From CAVXYG01 sp963706835 (lineage in GTDB: Bacteria > Actinomycetota > Actinomycetes > S36-B12 > GCA-2699445): 64,000 bases of DNA. The position numbers and the translations under genes are program-made. Positions within the stretch are counted from its first letter, which is position 1; each line of letters begins with the position of its first letter. Under the pieces are notes generated by a model. It was not told where the DNA came from, ran no database searches, and was given only the letters and a program-made list of their open reading frames with translations. Location: assembly GCA_963706835.1 (NCBI GenBank), contig CAVPOB010000016.1, forward strand, positions 186,001 through 250,000, read 5' to 3'. This document shows, one piece after another, positions 30,882-39,652 of the stretch.

Positions 30882-31725
30882 GCCGCCCGTGAGGCAAGAT
30901 GTCCTCATGCCCATGCTCGATCAGTTGGACTTGAGCCAGTCGATGTCGCGCGCCGAGGAGGCCGGTCGGCTCGCCGCCGCTCAGGACCGGTTGCTGTACC
31001 TGCGGCTGGTTCTGGGCGGGATCTTCGACGGAAAGGGCACGCTCGGCCCTCCGGTGGCCGTCGTCTTCGAAGGTTGGGATGCCTCCGGCAAGGGCGGTGC
31101 GATCAAGCGACTGGTGGCGCCGCTGGACCCGCGTCATGCCCGGGTGGTGTCGTTCGCGGCCCCGACCTACGACGAGAAGCGGCATCACTTCCTGACCCGG
31201 TTCTGGAAGGTCCTGCCCGGTTGGGGAGGCATGGCGGTCTTCGACCGGTCCTGGTACGGCCGGATCCTCGTGGAGCGGGTCGAGGGCTTCGCCAGTGAGC
31301 AGCAGTGGCGCCGGGCCTATGACGAGATCCGTTCCTTCGAGCGGACGTTGAGCGACGAGGGGATGCTCATCATCAAGTTCTGGATGCACATCAGCGAGGA
31401 TGAGCAGTTGAAGCGCTTCGAGCGTAGGGCCGCCGACCCGCTGAAGAACTGGAAACTGACCGAGGAGGACTGGCGCAACCGCGAGAAGCGCGCCCAGTAC
31501 GAGGCAGCGGTCACCGAGATGCTGGAGCGCACCGACACCTCCTTCGCCCCCTGGCACGTGGTCCCCGCCAACTCCAAGCGCTATGCGCGGGTAGACGTGA
31601 TCGAGACAGTCAACGCCAGGATCGAGGAGGCGTTGGCCCGGCACGGGATCCCGCTGCCTGCGGAGTTCGGCGAGGCGGTGGCCCAGATGGAGAAGCGGCG
31701 CAGCCACAAGCACAACAACCAGTAG
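30871..31725 (+). CDS. ppk2: Polyphosphate kinase 2 family protein
   Basis: Phosphotransferase using polyphosphate with nucleotides; members make NTP/NDP from polyphosphate or the reverse. It has 284 residues. Walker A is FEGWDASGKGGAIKRL, the Walker B/lid region is VFDRSWYGRILVERVEGF, and the family segment HPRHA-type strand appears as DPRHARVVSFAAPTYDEKRH. GTG 30871 overlaps the metX stop; ATG 30907 is a plausible shorter start. The link with methionine genes may be only positional. The PPK2 subclass (I, II or III) cannot be set safely by eye. Confidence 0.88.
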   Translation: MNAEPPVRQDVLMPMLDQLDLSQSMSRAEEAGRLAAAQDRLLYLRLVLGGIFDGKGTLGPPVAVVFEGWDASGKGGAIKRLVAPLDPRHARVVSFAAPTYDEKRHHFLTRFWKVLPGWGGMAVFDRSWYGRILVERVEGFASEQQWRRAYDEIRSFERTLSDEGMLIIKFWMHISEDEQLKRFERRAADPLKNWKLTEEDWRNREKRAQYEAAVTEMLERTDTSFAPWHVVPANSKRYARVDVIETVNARIEEALARHGIPLPAEFGEAVAQMEKRRSHKHNNQ

Positions 31726-31822
31726 TGCCGCGCAGGGCCGCACGGCCCGTCACGGGTCCTGCTGCGTTTCGCCAGCGTCGTGGCACAATAGAGTGTTGGG
31801 TGCAGTCAGTTCGCACTCCCAG

Positions 31823-31854
31823 GCCCGGACAAGTCGGAAGGACTTGACTCGGGC
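31823..31854 (+). promoter_or_regulatory. Stem-loop in the sigA 5' leader
   Basis: Outer arms GCCCG/CGGGC and inner arms CAAGTC/GACTTG (loop GGAAG) form a two-part hairpin ending 16 bp before the sigA ATG. It follows a -10-like TAGAGT at 31789. It may modulate translation or RNA stability of the sigma factor. Evidence is structural only. Confidence 0.4.
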
Positions 31855-31870
31855 TCTTCGTATTGGCTGG

Positions 31871-33210
31871 ATGGAGGACCGGTTGAAGACCCAGGCGCCA
31901 AGCAGCACGGCAGTCGCTGAGGAATCGACGGCAGCGGCAGGCACGGCAGAGGGCGCAGCGCCGTCCGACCCGCCGGCGAAGATGGCGACGGGGGAGACCG
32001 GCGCCAGCAAGCGGACGGCGACGAAGAGGACGGCAGCGAAGAAGGCGCCGGCCAAGAAGGCGCCGGCAAAGAAGGCATCGGCCAAGAAGCCCGCAGCAGC
32101 AGATGAGGCCGGCGCCAAGCAGGGCGCCAAGCTGCCCGAGAGCGATGATGCCTTCGACGCAGCGGAGGCTGCCCGGGAGGAGGCCGAGCTCAACAAGGAG
32201 GTCGACAAGGCGATCGAGGAGACCGTCAAGGAGGACGATGCGATCACGCTGTCCGACGAGGACGACTCCGACGAGCCGCAGCAGCAGGTAACGGTCGCCG
32301 GTGCGACCGCCGATCCCGTCAAGGACTATCTCAAGCAGATCGGCAAGGTCCCGCTGCTGAACGCCGAGCAGGAGGTCGAACTCGCCAAGCGCATCGAGGC
32401 GGGCCTGTTCGCCGAGGACCGGCTGAACTCCGGCGAGGAGTTCGAGGAGCGCACGCTGCACGACCTGCAATGGATCGTCGAGGATGGCCGCGAGGCGAAG
32501 AACCACCTGCTAGAGGCCAACCTTCGCCTGGTCGTCTCCCTGGCCAAGCGCTACACCGGCCGCGGGATGCTGTTCCTGGACCTGATCCAGGAGGGCAACC
32601 TCGGCTTGATCCGCGCGGTGGAGAAGTTCGACTACACCAAGGGCTACAAGTTCTCCACCTATGCGACATGGTGGATCCGCCAGGCGATCACCCGCGCGAT
32701 GGCCGATCAGGCCCGGACCATCCGGATCCCGGTCCACATGGTCGAGGTGATCAACAAGCTGGCCCGGGTGCAGCGGCAGTTGCTGCAGGACTTGGGACGG
32801 GAGCCCACGCCGGATGAGCTCGCCAAGGAGCTCGACATGACGCCGGACAAGGTGCTGGAGGTGCAGAAGTACGGCCGGGAGCCGATCAGTCTGCATACCC
32901 CGCTTGGCGAGGACGGCGACAGCGAGTTCGGCGACCTCATCGAGGACTCCGAGGCCATCGTGCCGGCCGATGCCGTCAGCTTCACGCTGCTGCAGGAGCA
33001 GTTGGAATCGGTGCTGGAGACGCTGTCGGAGCGGGAGGCCGGGGTGATCAGGATGCGCTTCGGCCTGCAGGACGGCCAGCAGAAGACGCTGGACGAGATC
33101 GGCAAGGTGTACGGGGTGACCAGGGAGCGCATCCGCCAGATCGAGTCCAAGACGATGTCGAAGCTGCGCCACCCAGCCGGTCGCAGGTGCTGCGCGACTA
33201 CCTGGAGTAG
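31871..33210 (+). CDS. sigA: Primary RNA polymerase sigma factor SigA/HrdB (one 3' frameshift)
   Basis: Group 1 sigma-70 factor of about 446 residues that directs housekeeping transcription. A Lys/Ala-rich tail (RTAAKKAPAKKAPAKKASAK) and an acidic stretch replace region 1.1, as in Streptomyces HrdB and mycobacterial SigA. Region 1.2 is ADPVKDYLKQIGKVPLL. Region 2 has NLRLVVSLAKRYTGRGMLFL and FSTYATWWIRQAITRAMADQ (2.3/2.4), and region 3 has GREPTPDELAKELDM. Region 4 ends VYGVTRERIRQIESKTMSKL. Near 33172 one base appears missing from a C-run: the given frame reads on, but a one-base fix restores SRSQVLRDYLE and the TAG at 33208-33210. Confidence 0.95.
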
Positions 33211-33221
33211 GAGCCCGCCGC

Positions 33222-33250
33222 GGGCCGGCGCCCATGCGGTGCGCCGGCCC
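33222..33250. terminator. Bidirectional terminator between sigA and the secreted-protein gene
   Basis: GGGCCGGCGC and GCGCCGGCCC form a perfect 10-bp GC stem with a 9-base loop. It lies 11 bp after the sigA stop and 12 bp from the stop of the convergent gene, so it can serve both. Confidence 0.8.
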
Positions 33251-33262
33251 ACCGCACAGCGA

Positions 33263-33736
33263 TCACTCCAGCGCGGCGCAGATGTCGACGCTGCGTCCCG
33301 ACGTGGCGGTGAGCGCCCCATCGACCAGCGTGGTGCGGCCCACGTAGAGCGTGGTGCTGGGTCCCGGCGGGGTATCGGTGGGGAACGCGATCCAGATCCA
33401 GTGCCCGGTCAAGAGAGAGGTCGTGCCGTCGTCGCCCATCAGAGTGCGGTTGACCGCTCCGTTGCCCTTCAGGGCGAAGGTGGCGCCGGAGTCCATATTG
33501 GTGAACAGCAGATCGCTTCCCTTGCCGGCGTCGATGGTCTTGATCAGGTTCCCATCCTTGTCGTAGAAGTCGTTGAAGACGCGATGATCGCCGCCGGAGA
33601 TGTTCACGCCGAGGGCGAAGTCGCATGCCCAGCCTGCGTCGAAGACGAGGTCTGGCTCGGCTGCGCTTGCCGGTGCAGCGACTGAGAAGGCCAACGCAGC
33701 AGCTGCAGTCAGTGCGCAGGCGCCACTGATGTTCAT
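33263..33736 (-). CDS. Secreted protein of unknown function
   Basis: A 157-residue protein with a clear Sec signal peptide (MNISGACALTAAAALAFSVA, cut after ASAA). The mature part begins EPDLVFDAGWACDFALG, has two conserved-looking cysteines (near the start and in VDICAALE at the end) that may form a disulfide, and is rich in beta-forming residues. GGGAGG lies 4 bp before ATG 33736. I do not recognise a characterised family. It converges on sigA. Confidence 0.65.
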   Translation of the reverse strand: MNISGACALTAAAALAFSVAAPASAAEPDLVFDAGWACDFALGVNISGGDHRVFNDFYDKDGNLIKTIDAGKGSDLLFTNMDSGATFALKGNGAVNRTLMGDDGTTSLLTGHWIWIAFPTDTPPGPSTTLYVGRTTLVDGALTATSGRSVDICAALE

Positions 33737-33984
33737 TTTGCCTCCCTGTGATTGCGGGTCGGGGAATGCGGCCCGCGCCAATCGGCGCTCTCAGTGTTGT
33801 GGTGCCGCCCACGTCTGAGAAGTGACCAAGGTCCCGTCGGGAGGACGAGACGATCGGCGCCCGGTCGGCTGTGCTCCCTGAGCGGGGCGACCGACCGAGC
33901 ATGGGTGCCGCGAGCAGGCGAGAACGGACAGCCACAATGCCGCAGGATCAGCGGGGAGCTCCGACACGGGTGGATAATCGCCGT

Positions 33985-34773
33985 ATGAAGCCGACCTCAC
34001 GCGTGCTGTGTGCGGCCGCTGCGCTGGGCATGGCGCTGGCCCTGGCCGGGTGCGGCGAGCTCACCACTTCCGACACCGGTGGGCAGTTCGTGGGGCGCAC
34101 CTACGTCAGCACCGACGTCTCCGACGGTGGCCAGGACAAGGAGTTGGTGCCAGGGAGCCAGCTGTCCCTGACGTTCGCGGCGGACGGCATCAGCGCATCC
34201 GCGGGATGCAACAGCATGTCCGCCAGCGGCGGGATCCAGGAGGGGGTCCTGGTGCTGGAGGACCTCGTGAGCACCGAGATGGCGTGCGACCCGGCCCTGA
34301 TGGAGCAGGAGCAGTGGTGGGCTGCGCTGCTGGCATCGCAGCCGCAGGTGCGGGTCGGCGACCGCGAGCTGACGCTGATCGGGTCTGGCGGAACGGTCGC
34401 CATGGTGGCGCTGGAGACCATCCCCGATGAGCCCCTTGCGCAGACGGCCTGGCAGCTCGAAACGGTGGTGATGCACGGCGCCGCCAGCAGCGTCCCCGAG
34501 GCAACGGCATCCTCCCTGGCCGTGTCGGGCGATGTGTTGCGCATAGTCGTCGATGACTGCCGCGACACCGAGGTGGCCGTCGTGGTCGAGCCGGCGCGGT
34601 TGATCGTCGACCCGGACGCCTTCCCCGTCTCCGAGTGCCGCGACGGGGCCGCCTTCGTGGACCGGGCGATCACATCGGTCTTCGGCGCCGGGGAGGTGCC
34701 GTACGTGATCGAGGGCGATGTGCTGCGACTCACCGGGCCGTTCGGCTGGGGCCTTGACTACCGGGCCCCCTGA
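33985..34773 (+). CDS. META-domain (HslJ-like) lipoprotein
   Basis: A 262-residue lipoprotein. The signal peptide ends in a lipobox (ALALAGCGEL), so Cys22 or nearby is lipidated. A META domain follows (LSLTFAADGISASAGCNSMS, then the conserved STEMACDPALMEQEQWW). A second, more divergent repeat covers the C-terminal half (AQTAWQLETVVMHG onwards). META domains occur in E. coli HslJ (novobiocin resistance) and in secreted motility proteins; the role here is unknown. Its last codons overlap the start region of the AlkB-like gene. Confidence 0.8.
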   Translation: MKPTSRVLCAAAALGMALALAGCGELTTSDTGGQFVGRTYVSTDVSDGGQDKELVPGSQLSLTFAADGISASAGCNSMSASGGIQEGVLVLEDLVSTEMACDPALMEQEQWWAALLASQPQVRVGDRELTLIGSGGTVAMVALETIPDEPLAQTAWQLETVVMHGAASSVPEATASSLAVSGDVLRIVVDDCRDTEVAVVVEPARLIVDPDAFPVSECRDGAAFVDRAITSVFGAGEVPYVIEGDVLRLTGPFGWGLDYRAP

Positions 34774-35371
34774 CCCGAGCCGACTGCCGCTGCCGGGCGC
34801 AGACCTGCTGTGGTGGCCGGACTTCTTGGAACCGGCGGCGGCTGCCGAGCTGGCGGGCCGTCTCGCGGCGGCACTGGCCTGGCAGCAGCGCACGTTGCGC
34901 ATGTTCGGCCGCGACATCGCCGAGCCCCGCCTGACCTCCTGGCACGGCGATCCAGGGGCGCACTACCGGTACTCGGGACGCGACCACGCGCCGCTGCCGT
35001 GGCCGCCGGAACTGACCGCGTTGCGCCGCCGGGTCGAGCTGGCGGCCCGCCACCCGATGAACAGCGTGCTGGCCAACCTCTATCGCGACGGAGCCGACCA
35101 CATGGGCTGGCACGCCGATGATGAGGCCGAGCTCGGGCCTGCCCCGGTGATCGCCTCGGTCAGCCTCGGCGCCGCACGGCAGCTGCAGTTCCGGCCCCGT
35201 CCGTCCGGGCCGATCGCGCTGCGCGTCGAAGCCGTGCCCGGCAGCCTGCTGGTGATGGCCGGGGATACCCAGCGCAACTACCATCACCGCGTCCCGCGCA
35301 CCGCACGCCCCGTGGCCATGCGGATCAACCTCACCTTCCGGCTCGTCGGTGCGGCGTCGCCGGCGGGGTAG
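34718..35371 (+). CDS. AlkB-like 2-oxoglutarate/Fe(II) dioxygenase
   Basis: About 205-217 residues of the AlkB family, which reverses alkyl damage on DNA or RNA by oxidative demethylation. The iron ligands are His and Asp in HMGWHADDEAELG and the distal His in RNYHHRVPR; the 2-oxoglutarate arginine is in MRINLTFR. A substrate-loop motif MNSVLANLYRDGAD precedes them. The start is uncertain: ATG 34718 lies inside the upstream gene, while TTG 34754 would give a protein starting 12 residues later. The overlap with the META lipoprotein gene suggests co-transcription. Confidence 0.87.
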   Translation: MCCDSPGRSAGALTTGPPDPSRLPLPGADLLWWPDFLEPAAAAELAGRLAAALAWQQRTLRMFGRDIAEPRLTSWHGDPGAHYRYSGRDHAPLPWPPELTALRRRVELAARHPMNSVLANLYRDGADHMGWHADDEAELGPAPVIASVSLGAARQLQFRPRPSGPIALRVEAVPGSLLVMAGDTQRNYHHRVPRTARPVAMRINLTFRLVGAASPAG

Positions 35372-35380
35372 GTTGGGGCC

Positions 35381-36226
35381 GTGACCAGCATCGGCGACTC
35401 CACCGTCCTCATCACCGGCGCCGCATCCGGGATCGGCCGGCGCATGGCGCTGCTGGCGGCCGACCGCGGGGCCCGGGTCGTGGGCTGGGACATCGACGGC
35501 TCCGGCCTGGCGGACCTGGCGCGGGAGCGGCCCGGCCGCATCGAGCCGTTCGTCGTGGACATCACCGATGCCACCGCGGTGCGGCGGGTGGCGGCGGAGG
35601 TGTCCGATCAGGTCGGAGCGGTAGACGTGCTCATCCTCAACGCCGGTGTGGTCAGCGGCGGTCATCTGCTGGACATCCCCGATGAGGCCATCCAGCGGGT
35701 CCTGGACGTCAACGTCGCCGCACTGTTCTGGTGCACGAAGGCCTTCCTGCCGGCCATGATCGAACGCGGCCGGGGCCACATCGTGACGATCGCCTCGCTC
35801 GCCGCCCTGGCGCCCCTGCCCGGGCTGACCGACTACGTGGCCAGCAAGCACGCCGCCTACGGCTTCGCCGAGACGCTGCGCACCGAGCTCGCCGAGGATG
35901 CGCCGGGTGTGAGGACCACGGTCGTCCTGCCGCAGGTGATCGACACCGGGATGTTCGCCGGCGTGACGACCCCGCGCATCTTCCCGCCCCTGGACCCGGA
36001 CCGGGCGGCCGCTGCCATCCTCGGCGCCATCGGCCGGGATCGGCAGCGACTGCTGCTCAATCGCCCGGCGCTGCTCACCGCGTACCTGACCCGTCCGCTG
36101 CCGCCGCGCCTGGCCGATGCAGTGGTGCGCCTGGCCGGCGGCTTCGACGGCATGCGGACATTCGCCGGCCGTTCCGTCAGCAGGACCCGGCAGCATCCGG
36201 GCCAGAGGGCGCACCGCGATGGATGA
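35381..36226 (+). CDS. Short-chain dehydrogenase/reductase
   Basis: A 281-residue classical SDR. The Rossmann motif is LITGAASGIGRRMAL (GxxxGxG), followed by VGWDID (an Asp at the end of strand 2 suggests NAD preference), LILNAGVVSGG and the catalytic Ser and YVASK (IASLAALAPLPGLTDYVASK). The C terminus has an extra membrane-associating region (AYLTRPLPPRLADAVVRLAG) like DHRS/RDH-type enzymes. GTG 35381 is 10 bp after the AlkB-like stop, and its stop overlaps the next gene. The substrate is unknown. Confidence 0.87.
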   Translation: MTSIGDSTVLITGAASGIGRRMALLAADRGARVVGWDIDGSGLADLARERPGRIEPFVVDITDATAVRRVAAEVSDQVGAVDVLILNAGVVSGGHLLDIPDEAIQRVLDVNVAALFWCTKAFLPAMIERGRGHIVTIASLAALAPLPGLTDYVASKHAAYGFAETLRTELAEDAPGVRTTVVLPQVIDTGMFAGVTTPRIFPPLDPDRAAAAILGAIGRDRQRLLLNRPALLTAYLTRPLPPRLADAVVRLAGGFDGMRTFAGRSVSRTRQHPGQRAHRDG

Positions 36227-37244
36227 TCTGGTCAACCGGGACTTCGCCACCCCGCGCGGATGGCGGCACCCGCACTTGCAGAGCATCCGCAGCCGGGTCC
36301 TCCCGCGCCGGTGGCGGCTGTCGGACGTCGGCAGCGCCCACTCTCTGCAGATCGTCATGCACGACGGCTCGGGCGATCGGCTCGCCGCGGTGCGTCACCA
36401 GCCCCGCGATCCGGTCGCCGGGCTGCCGCTGGTGGTCCTGATCCACGGGCTGGGCGGATCGATGGAGAGCGACTACATCCGGGCCAGCGCCCGGGGACTG
36501 CTGCGCACTGGATTCGCTGTGGTGCGCGTGGACCTGCGCGGTGCCGGCCGGTCCGGCGATCACAGCACCGGCCTGTACCACGCAGGCCGGACCGCGGATC
36601 TGCGCGACGTGCTGCGGCAGATCCGCCAGGACGCCCCGCACGGTATCGCCGTGATCGGCTTCTCGCTGGGCGGCAACGCCACGTTGAAGCTGGTGGGGGA
36701 GCCGTTGGGCGACCTGCCGGTCGTCGCCGCGGTCGCGGTCTCGGCCCCGCTGGATCTCGCGGCCGGGGTGGAGCACTTGCACCACATGCTGTTCGGTTGG
36801 TACGAGCGCTTCGTCATGAGCGGGCTGCGCGAGGACGCCGACCGGCCGGGGCCCGCATCCGGGTTCACCGCAGCGGAGGCGGCTGCGGTGCGCAAGGCCC
36901 GCACCGTGCTGGAGTTCGACGATGCGATCACCGCCCCGCGCAACGGCTGGCGCGACGCGGCCGAGTACTACGCGGTGAACTCCTCCGGCCAGTACCTGCC
37001 GCGGATCACGGTGCCCACGCTGGTGATCCATGCCATCGATGACCCGATGATCCCCGCCGGCCCCTACCGCGCCATCGACTGGCAGGCCATTGAGGAACAG
37101 GGCTATGTCCGGCGAGCCATCACCCCGCACGGCGGGCATGTGGGCTTCCATCAGCGCGGCCGGGCCTACCCCTGGTACGTGCCGCAGGCCATCGGGTTCC
37201 TGCACGGCCGCTCGGGCAGCGCCGAGGCCGGGCACCCGTCCTAG
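36219..37244 (+). CDS. YheT-type alpha/beta hydrolase
   Basis: A 341-residue hydrolase of the COG0429 (YheT/ABHD1-3) family. The oxyanion strand is VVLIHGLGGSMESDYIR, the nucleophile elbow IGFSLGGNATLKLVG, the Asp in AIDDPMIPAG and the His in PHGGHVGF, all in the expected order. The N terminus carries the family segment WRHPHLQSIRSRVLPRR. ATG 36219 overlaps the SDR stop (ATGGATGA). Members act on lipids or esters, so this gene and the SDR may form a small lipid-metabolism operon. The 3' end borders repeat locus 1. Confidence 0.85.
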   Translation: MDDLVNRDFATPRGWRHPHLQSIRSRVLPRRWRLSDVGSAHSLQIVMHDGSGDRLAAVRHQPRDPVAGLPLVVLIHGLGGSMESDYIRASARGLLRTGFAVVRVDLRGAGRSGDHSTGLYHAGRTADLRDVLRQIRQDAPHGIAVIGFSLGGNATLKLVGEPLGDLPVVAAVAVSAPLDLAAGVEHLHHMLFGWYERFVMSGLREDADRPGPASGFTAAEAAAVRKARTVLEFDDAITAPRNGWRDAAEYYAVNSSGQYLPRITVPTLVIHAIDDPMIPAGPYRAIDWQAIEEQGYVRRAITPHGGHVGFHQRGRAYPWYVPQAIGFLHGRSGSAEAGHPS

Positions 37245-37893
37245 GGCCTTGGTGGCGCGGGAGTGCACGCGGATCGGGGGTTTGCACCGCGCTTTGGATT
37301 TCCCTGGGGTGCAGCGGTTTCGGGTGTCGCGGGCCGTGTCGCTGCGGATGTGGGGCAGGGGTCCTGCCAGTGTCGTTCTCGACCAAGATCACGATGCTGG
37401 AGGACCCTGCCCGATTCTGCGAGATCCTCATCGGGCTGCGGCGAGGTGGCGGTGCTGGGGGCGGATCGGCCCGCCTGCCGGGCATGTGTGCACCCGTGGC
37501 GGGGGTTTGCACCCGTTACGGGGGCGGATCGGCCGGTCTGCCGGGGCATGTGTGCACCCGGTCCGGGGGTTTGCACCCGATACGGGGGCGGATCGGCCCG
37601 AAAACCGCGATCTGGCCCCCGTTCCAGGTGCAAACCCCCATACCGGGTGCAGAGATCGGTGCATCCAGGCCCCAGGAGCCCCCGGTTCGGGTGCAAACCC
37701 CCATCCGGGTGCAGAGATCGGGTACGGGAGATGTGCGAACCCTCACCTGTCCTCACCTGTCCGCGCCGTCCGCGCAGTTCGCCCCAACCCCCGAACCGCG
37801 CCCGTGCAGAACGGTAGGGAGTGACCAGTTCACGGTGAACCGGTCACTCCCTGCGTGTCCTAGGGTGCCCGGCCGTTGTGCGCAGGGCCCGTC
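37245..37893. repeat. Non-coding repeat locus 1 (inverted-oriented 29-bp units)
   Basis: A 649-bp gap between convergent 3' ends. It holds forward units at 37487-37515 and 37551-37579 (TGTGCACCCG, four variable bases, GGGGGTTTGCACCCG), a decayed forward unit at 37263-37289, and reverse units at 37626-37653 and 37689-37715. GGGGGCGGATCGGCC recurs at 37457, 37520 and 37584. An imperfect inverted repeat (GGGCAGGGGTCCTGCCAG at 37353, CTGGAGGACCCTGCCC at 37397) and 12-bp inverted ends (GGCCGGGCACCC at 37226, complement at 37863) are also present. Long open frames here come from the lack of stops in GC-rich repeats and are not credible genes. Confidence 0.8.
37816..37852 (-). terminator. Near-perfect palindromic terminator after the acyltransferase gene
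   Basis: AGGGAGTGACC pairs with GGTCACTCCCT, and inside it GTTCAC pairs with GTGAAC, giving 17 pairs with one A-C mismatch. It lies 42 bp after the acyltransferase stop (minus strand) and probably also bounds repeat locus 1. Confidence 0.75.
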
Positions 37894-39058
37894 TCAGACC
37901 CGCACGGCCGGCATCTCACCGGTGGAGTTGCCATCCTGCTCGACCGGGATCGCCGGGGCGAGGACGGGCTTGGCGGTCCAGGCCTCGGGGGCCTTGAACA
38001 GCCGGCGCCAGCCGCGCCGTGCGATGGCCTTGTCGTAGACCCACAGCGACAGCACCGTGATGGCCAGGGTCAGCACGATCGGGTACAGCAGCTGCAGCAG
38101 CGGGCTGCTGGTGAGCAGCGGCGCGCCGTACAGGCCCAGCACCGTGTAGACCACATCGAGGACCACGAACTGGATCACGAAGATGGGCAGCGTTCGCGGG
38201 CCGACGTAGCGACCGAACGCCCGGACGCGCTCGTTGCGCTGCAGGCGCACCGCGATCAGGATCGCGGTCAGCACCCAGGCGGCAGCGATCGGCAGGAAGG
38301 AGGCCGCCGCGACCTGCGGGCTGACCATCCGGGCGAGGCTGCCCAGGACCGCGACCGTGGCGGTGCCGACCAGCATTTGGGAGTCGTTGCGCAGGGCGTA
38401 GTCCCGGAAGAACCGCACCAGGTAGACGCCGGCGAGGAAGTAGACCGCGTTCATGACGACGGCGGCCATCATGTTCGACACGCCCAGCGGTGCCAGGATG
38501 TCGTTCACCGTCGCCGGTGACCAGCGGCCGGGCCAGGTTCAGCGAGGCGGCCACGCCCAGGACGAGCCACGGGTTGACGTTGCGCAGCAGCCTGGCCAGC
38601 ACGAAGTACAGCACCAGGGCGTAGAAGTACCAGTAGCCGCCGGGGGTCAGGACGATCTGGAAGAAGTAGTCCTGCAGCGCCCCGAGCACCATGCCCTCGG
38701 TGTAGCCCTTGGCGATCAGGTCCACGACGATGGCGAAGATCGTCAGCATGGTGTGCCACAGCAGGTACAGGTAGAGGATCCCGATCGTGCGGGCCTTGGT
38801 GAACGACCACGGCCGCTGCACCGCCGAGCTGGCGAGGATGCCGGAGACCACGAAGAACACCGGCATGCGCAGCGGCTCCAGGAAGGTCATCACCGCATTC
38901 CAGAAGCCCTCTGCGGCGGTGCCGTCAACGGCGAAGGCCAGCGACTGGGTGACGTGGAGCAGCACGACGAGGATGACGCTGGTCGCCTTGATGATGTCGA
39001 CCCAGTCCATGCGCTCCTTGCGCTCGGCGCGGGCGGTGACCTCGTTGCTCATGGTCAT
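37894..39058 (-). CDS. Acyltransferase 3 family membrane protein (one frameshift)
   Basis: About 387 residues with around 10 transmembrane helices. It has the acyltransferase-3 (OafA/OpgC-like) layout: first helix with RMDWVDIIKATSVILVVLLH, whose His is the catalytic candidate, then PVFFVVSGILASSA and FYALVLYFVLARLLR. A frame break near 38515 separates LARPLVTGDG from VNDILAPLGVSNMMAA. The C-terminal helices then follow, with a Pro-rich tail. Family members O-acylate glycans, lipids or cell-wall polymers. ATG 39058 or 39052; the latter has better GGAG spacing. A strong terminator follows. Confidence 0.82.
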
Positions 39059-39147
39059 GCTCCTTCTCCCTGGGGGACGCCAGTGGCAGCTCGATACTGG
39101 GGTCCTACCCCCTGCGGCACGGGGCAAACGCCGTGCGGTCCGTGCGG

Positions 39148-39609
39148 TCAGCCGGCGCCCAGGACGGCAGCGACCCACAGTCCGGTCATCAGCAGGGAGA
39201 CCGCCAGTTCGACGGCCATGGTGACGCCAACGCTCTTGGCCGTGCTCCAGGTCGCCCGCACTGCCGGGGACCACTGGCGCAGCCGCACCAGCTCAGCAGC
39301 CAGCACCCCCAGCAGGAAGCCCAGGATCGCGCCGACGACCGGCACCACGAAGAATCCCACGAGAGCAGCCACCGCACCAACTGCCAGCGCAGCCTTCGAC
39401 GCATTGTCGCGGGCGGTGCGAGCAGGGATGGCGATCTTCAGCACCAGCGCGATGGCGGTGAGGGCGACGACGGCCGCAAGCAGCCACCATGCGTCGTCCG
39501 CGATCGCCCACAGCCCGATGGCCGAGGAGATCAGCAGGATGCCCGGCAGCACCGGGACAACGATGCCCGCCACCCCGATCAGGATGGCAATCGCGACGAG
39601 GATCTCCAT
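39148..39609 (-). CDS. DUF456 membrane protein
   Basis: A 153-residue membrane protein of the DUF456 family with about 5 helices and many Gly/Ala/Val residues. The hallmarks VVPVLPGILLISSAIGLWAI and VGFFVVPVVGAILGFLLGVL are present; glycine-zipper helices of this kind are typical. ATG 39609 starts MEILVAIAIL; an upstream TTG at 39627 would add six residues. The function of the family is not established. It lies downstream of ald on the same strand, 44 bp away. Confidence 0.8.
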   Translation of the reverse strand: MEILVAIAILIGVAGIVVPVLPGILLISSAIGLWAIADDAWWLLAAVVALTAIALVLKIAIPARTARDNASKAALAVGAVAALVGFFVVPVVGAILGFLLGVLAAELVRLRQWSPAVRATWSTAKSVGVTMAVELAVSLLMTGLWVAAVLGAG

Positions 39610-39652
39610 GGCTCCAGTGTCCGCCAAGGTGCGGGCGGGGCGGGCCGGCCGG

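Noticed and set aside
37487..37715. CRISPR-like array (29-bp repeats at 63-64 bp spacing)
   Set aside because: The spacing is CRISPR-like, but the units differ inside, they flip orientation within a locus, the sequence between units is itself conserved, and no cas genes are present.
37090..38038. Long open reading frames over repeat locus 1 (Cys/Gly/Pro-rich products)
   Set aside because: Open frames exist on both strands at once because the repeats lack stop codons. Spacing alternates between 63 and 64 bp, which would break any conserved frame.
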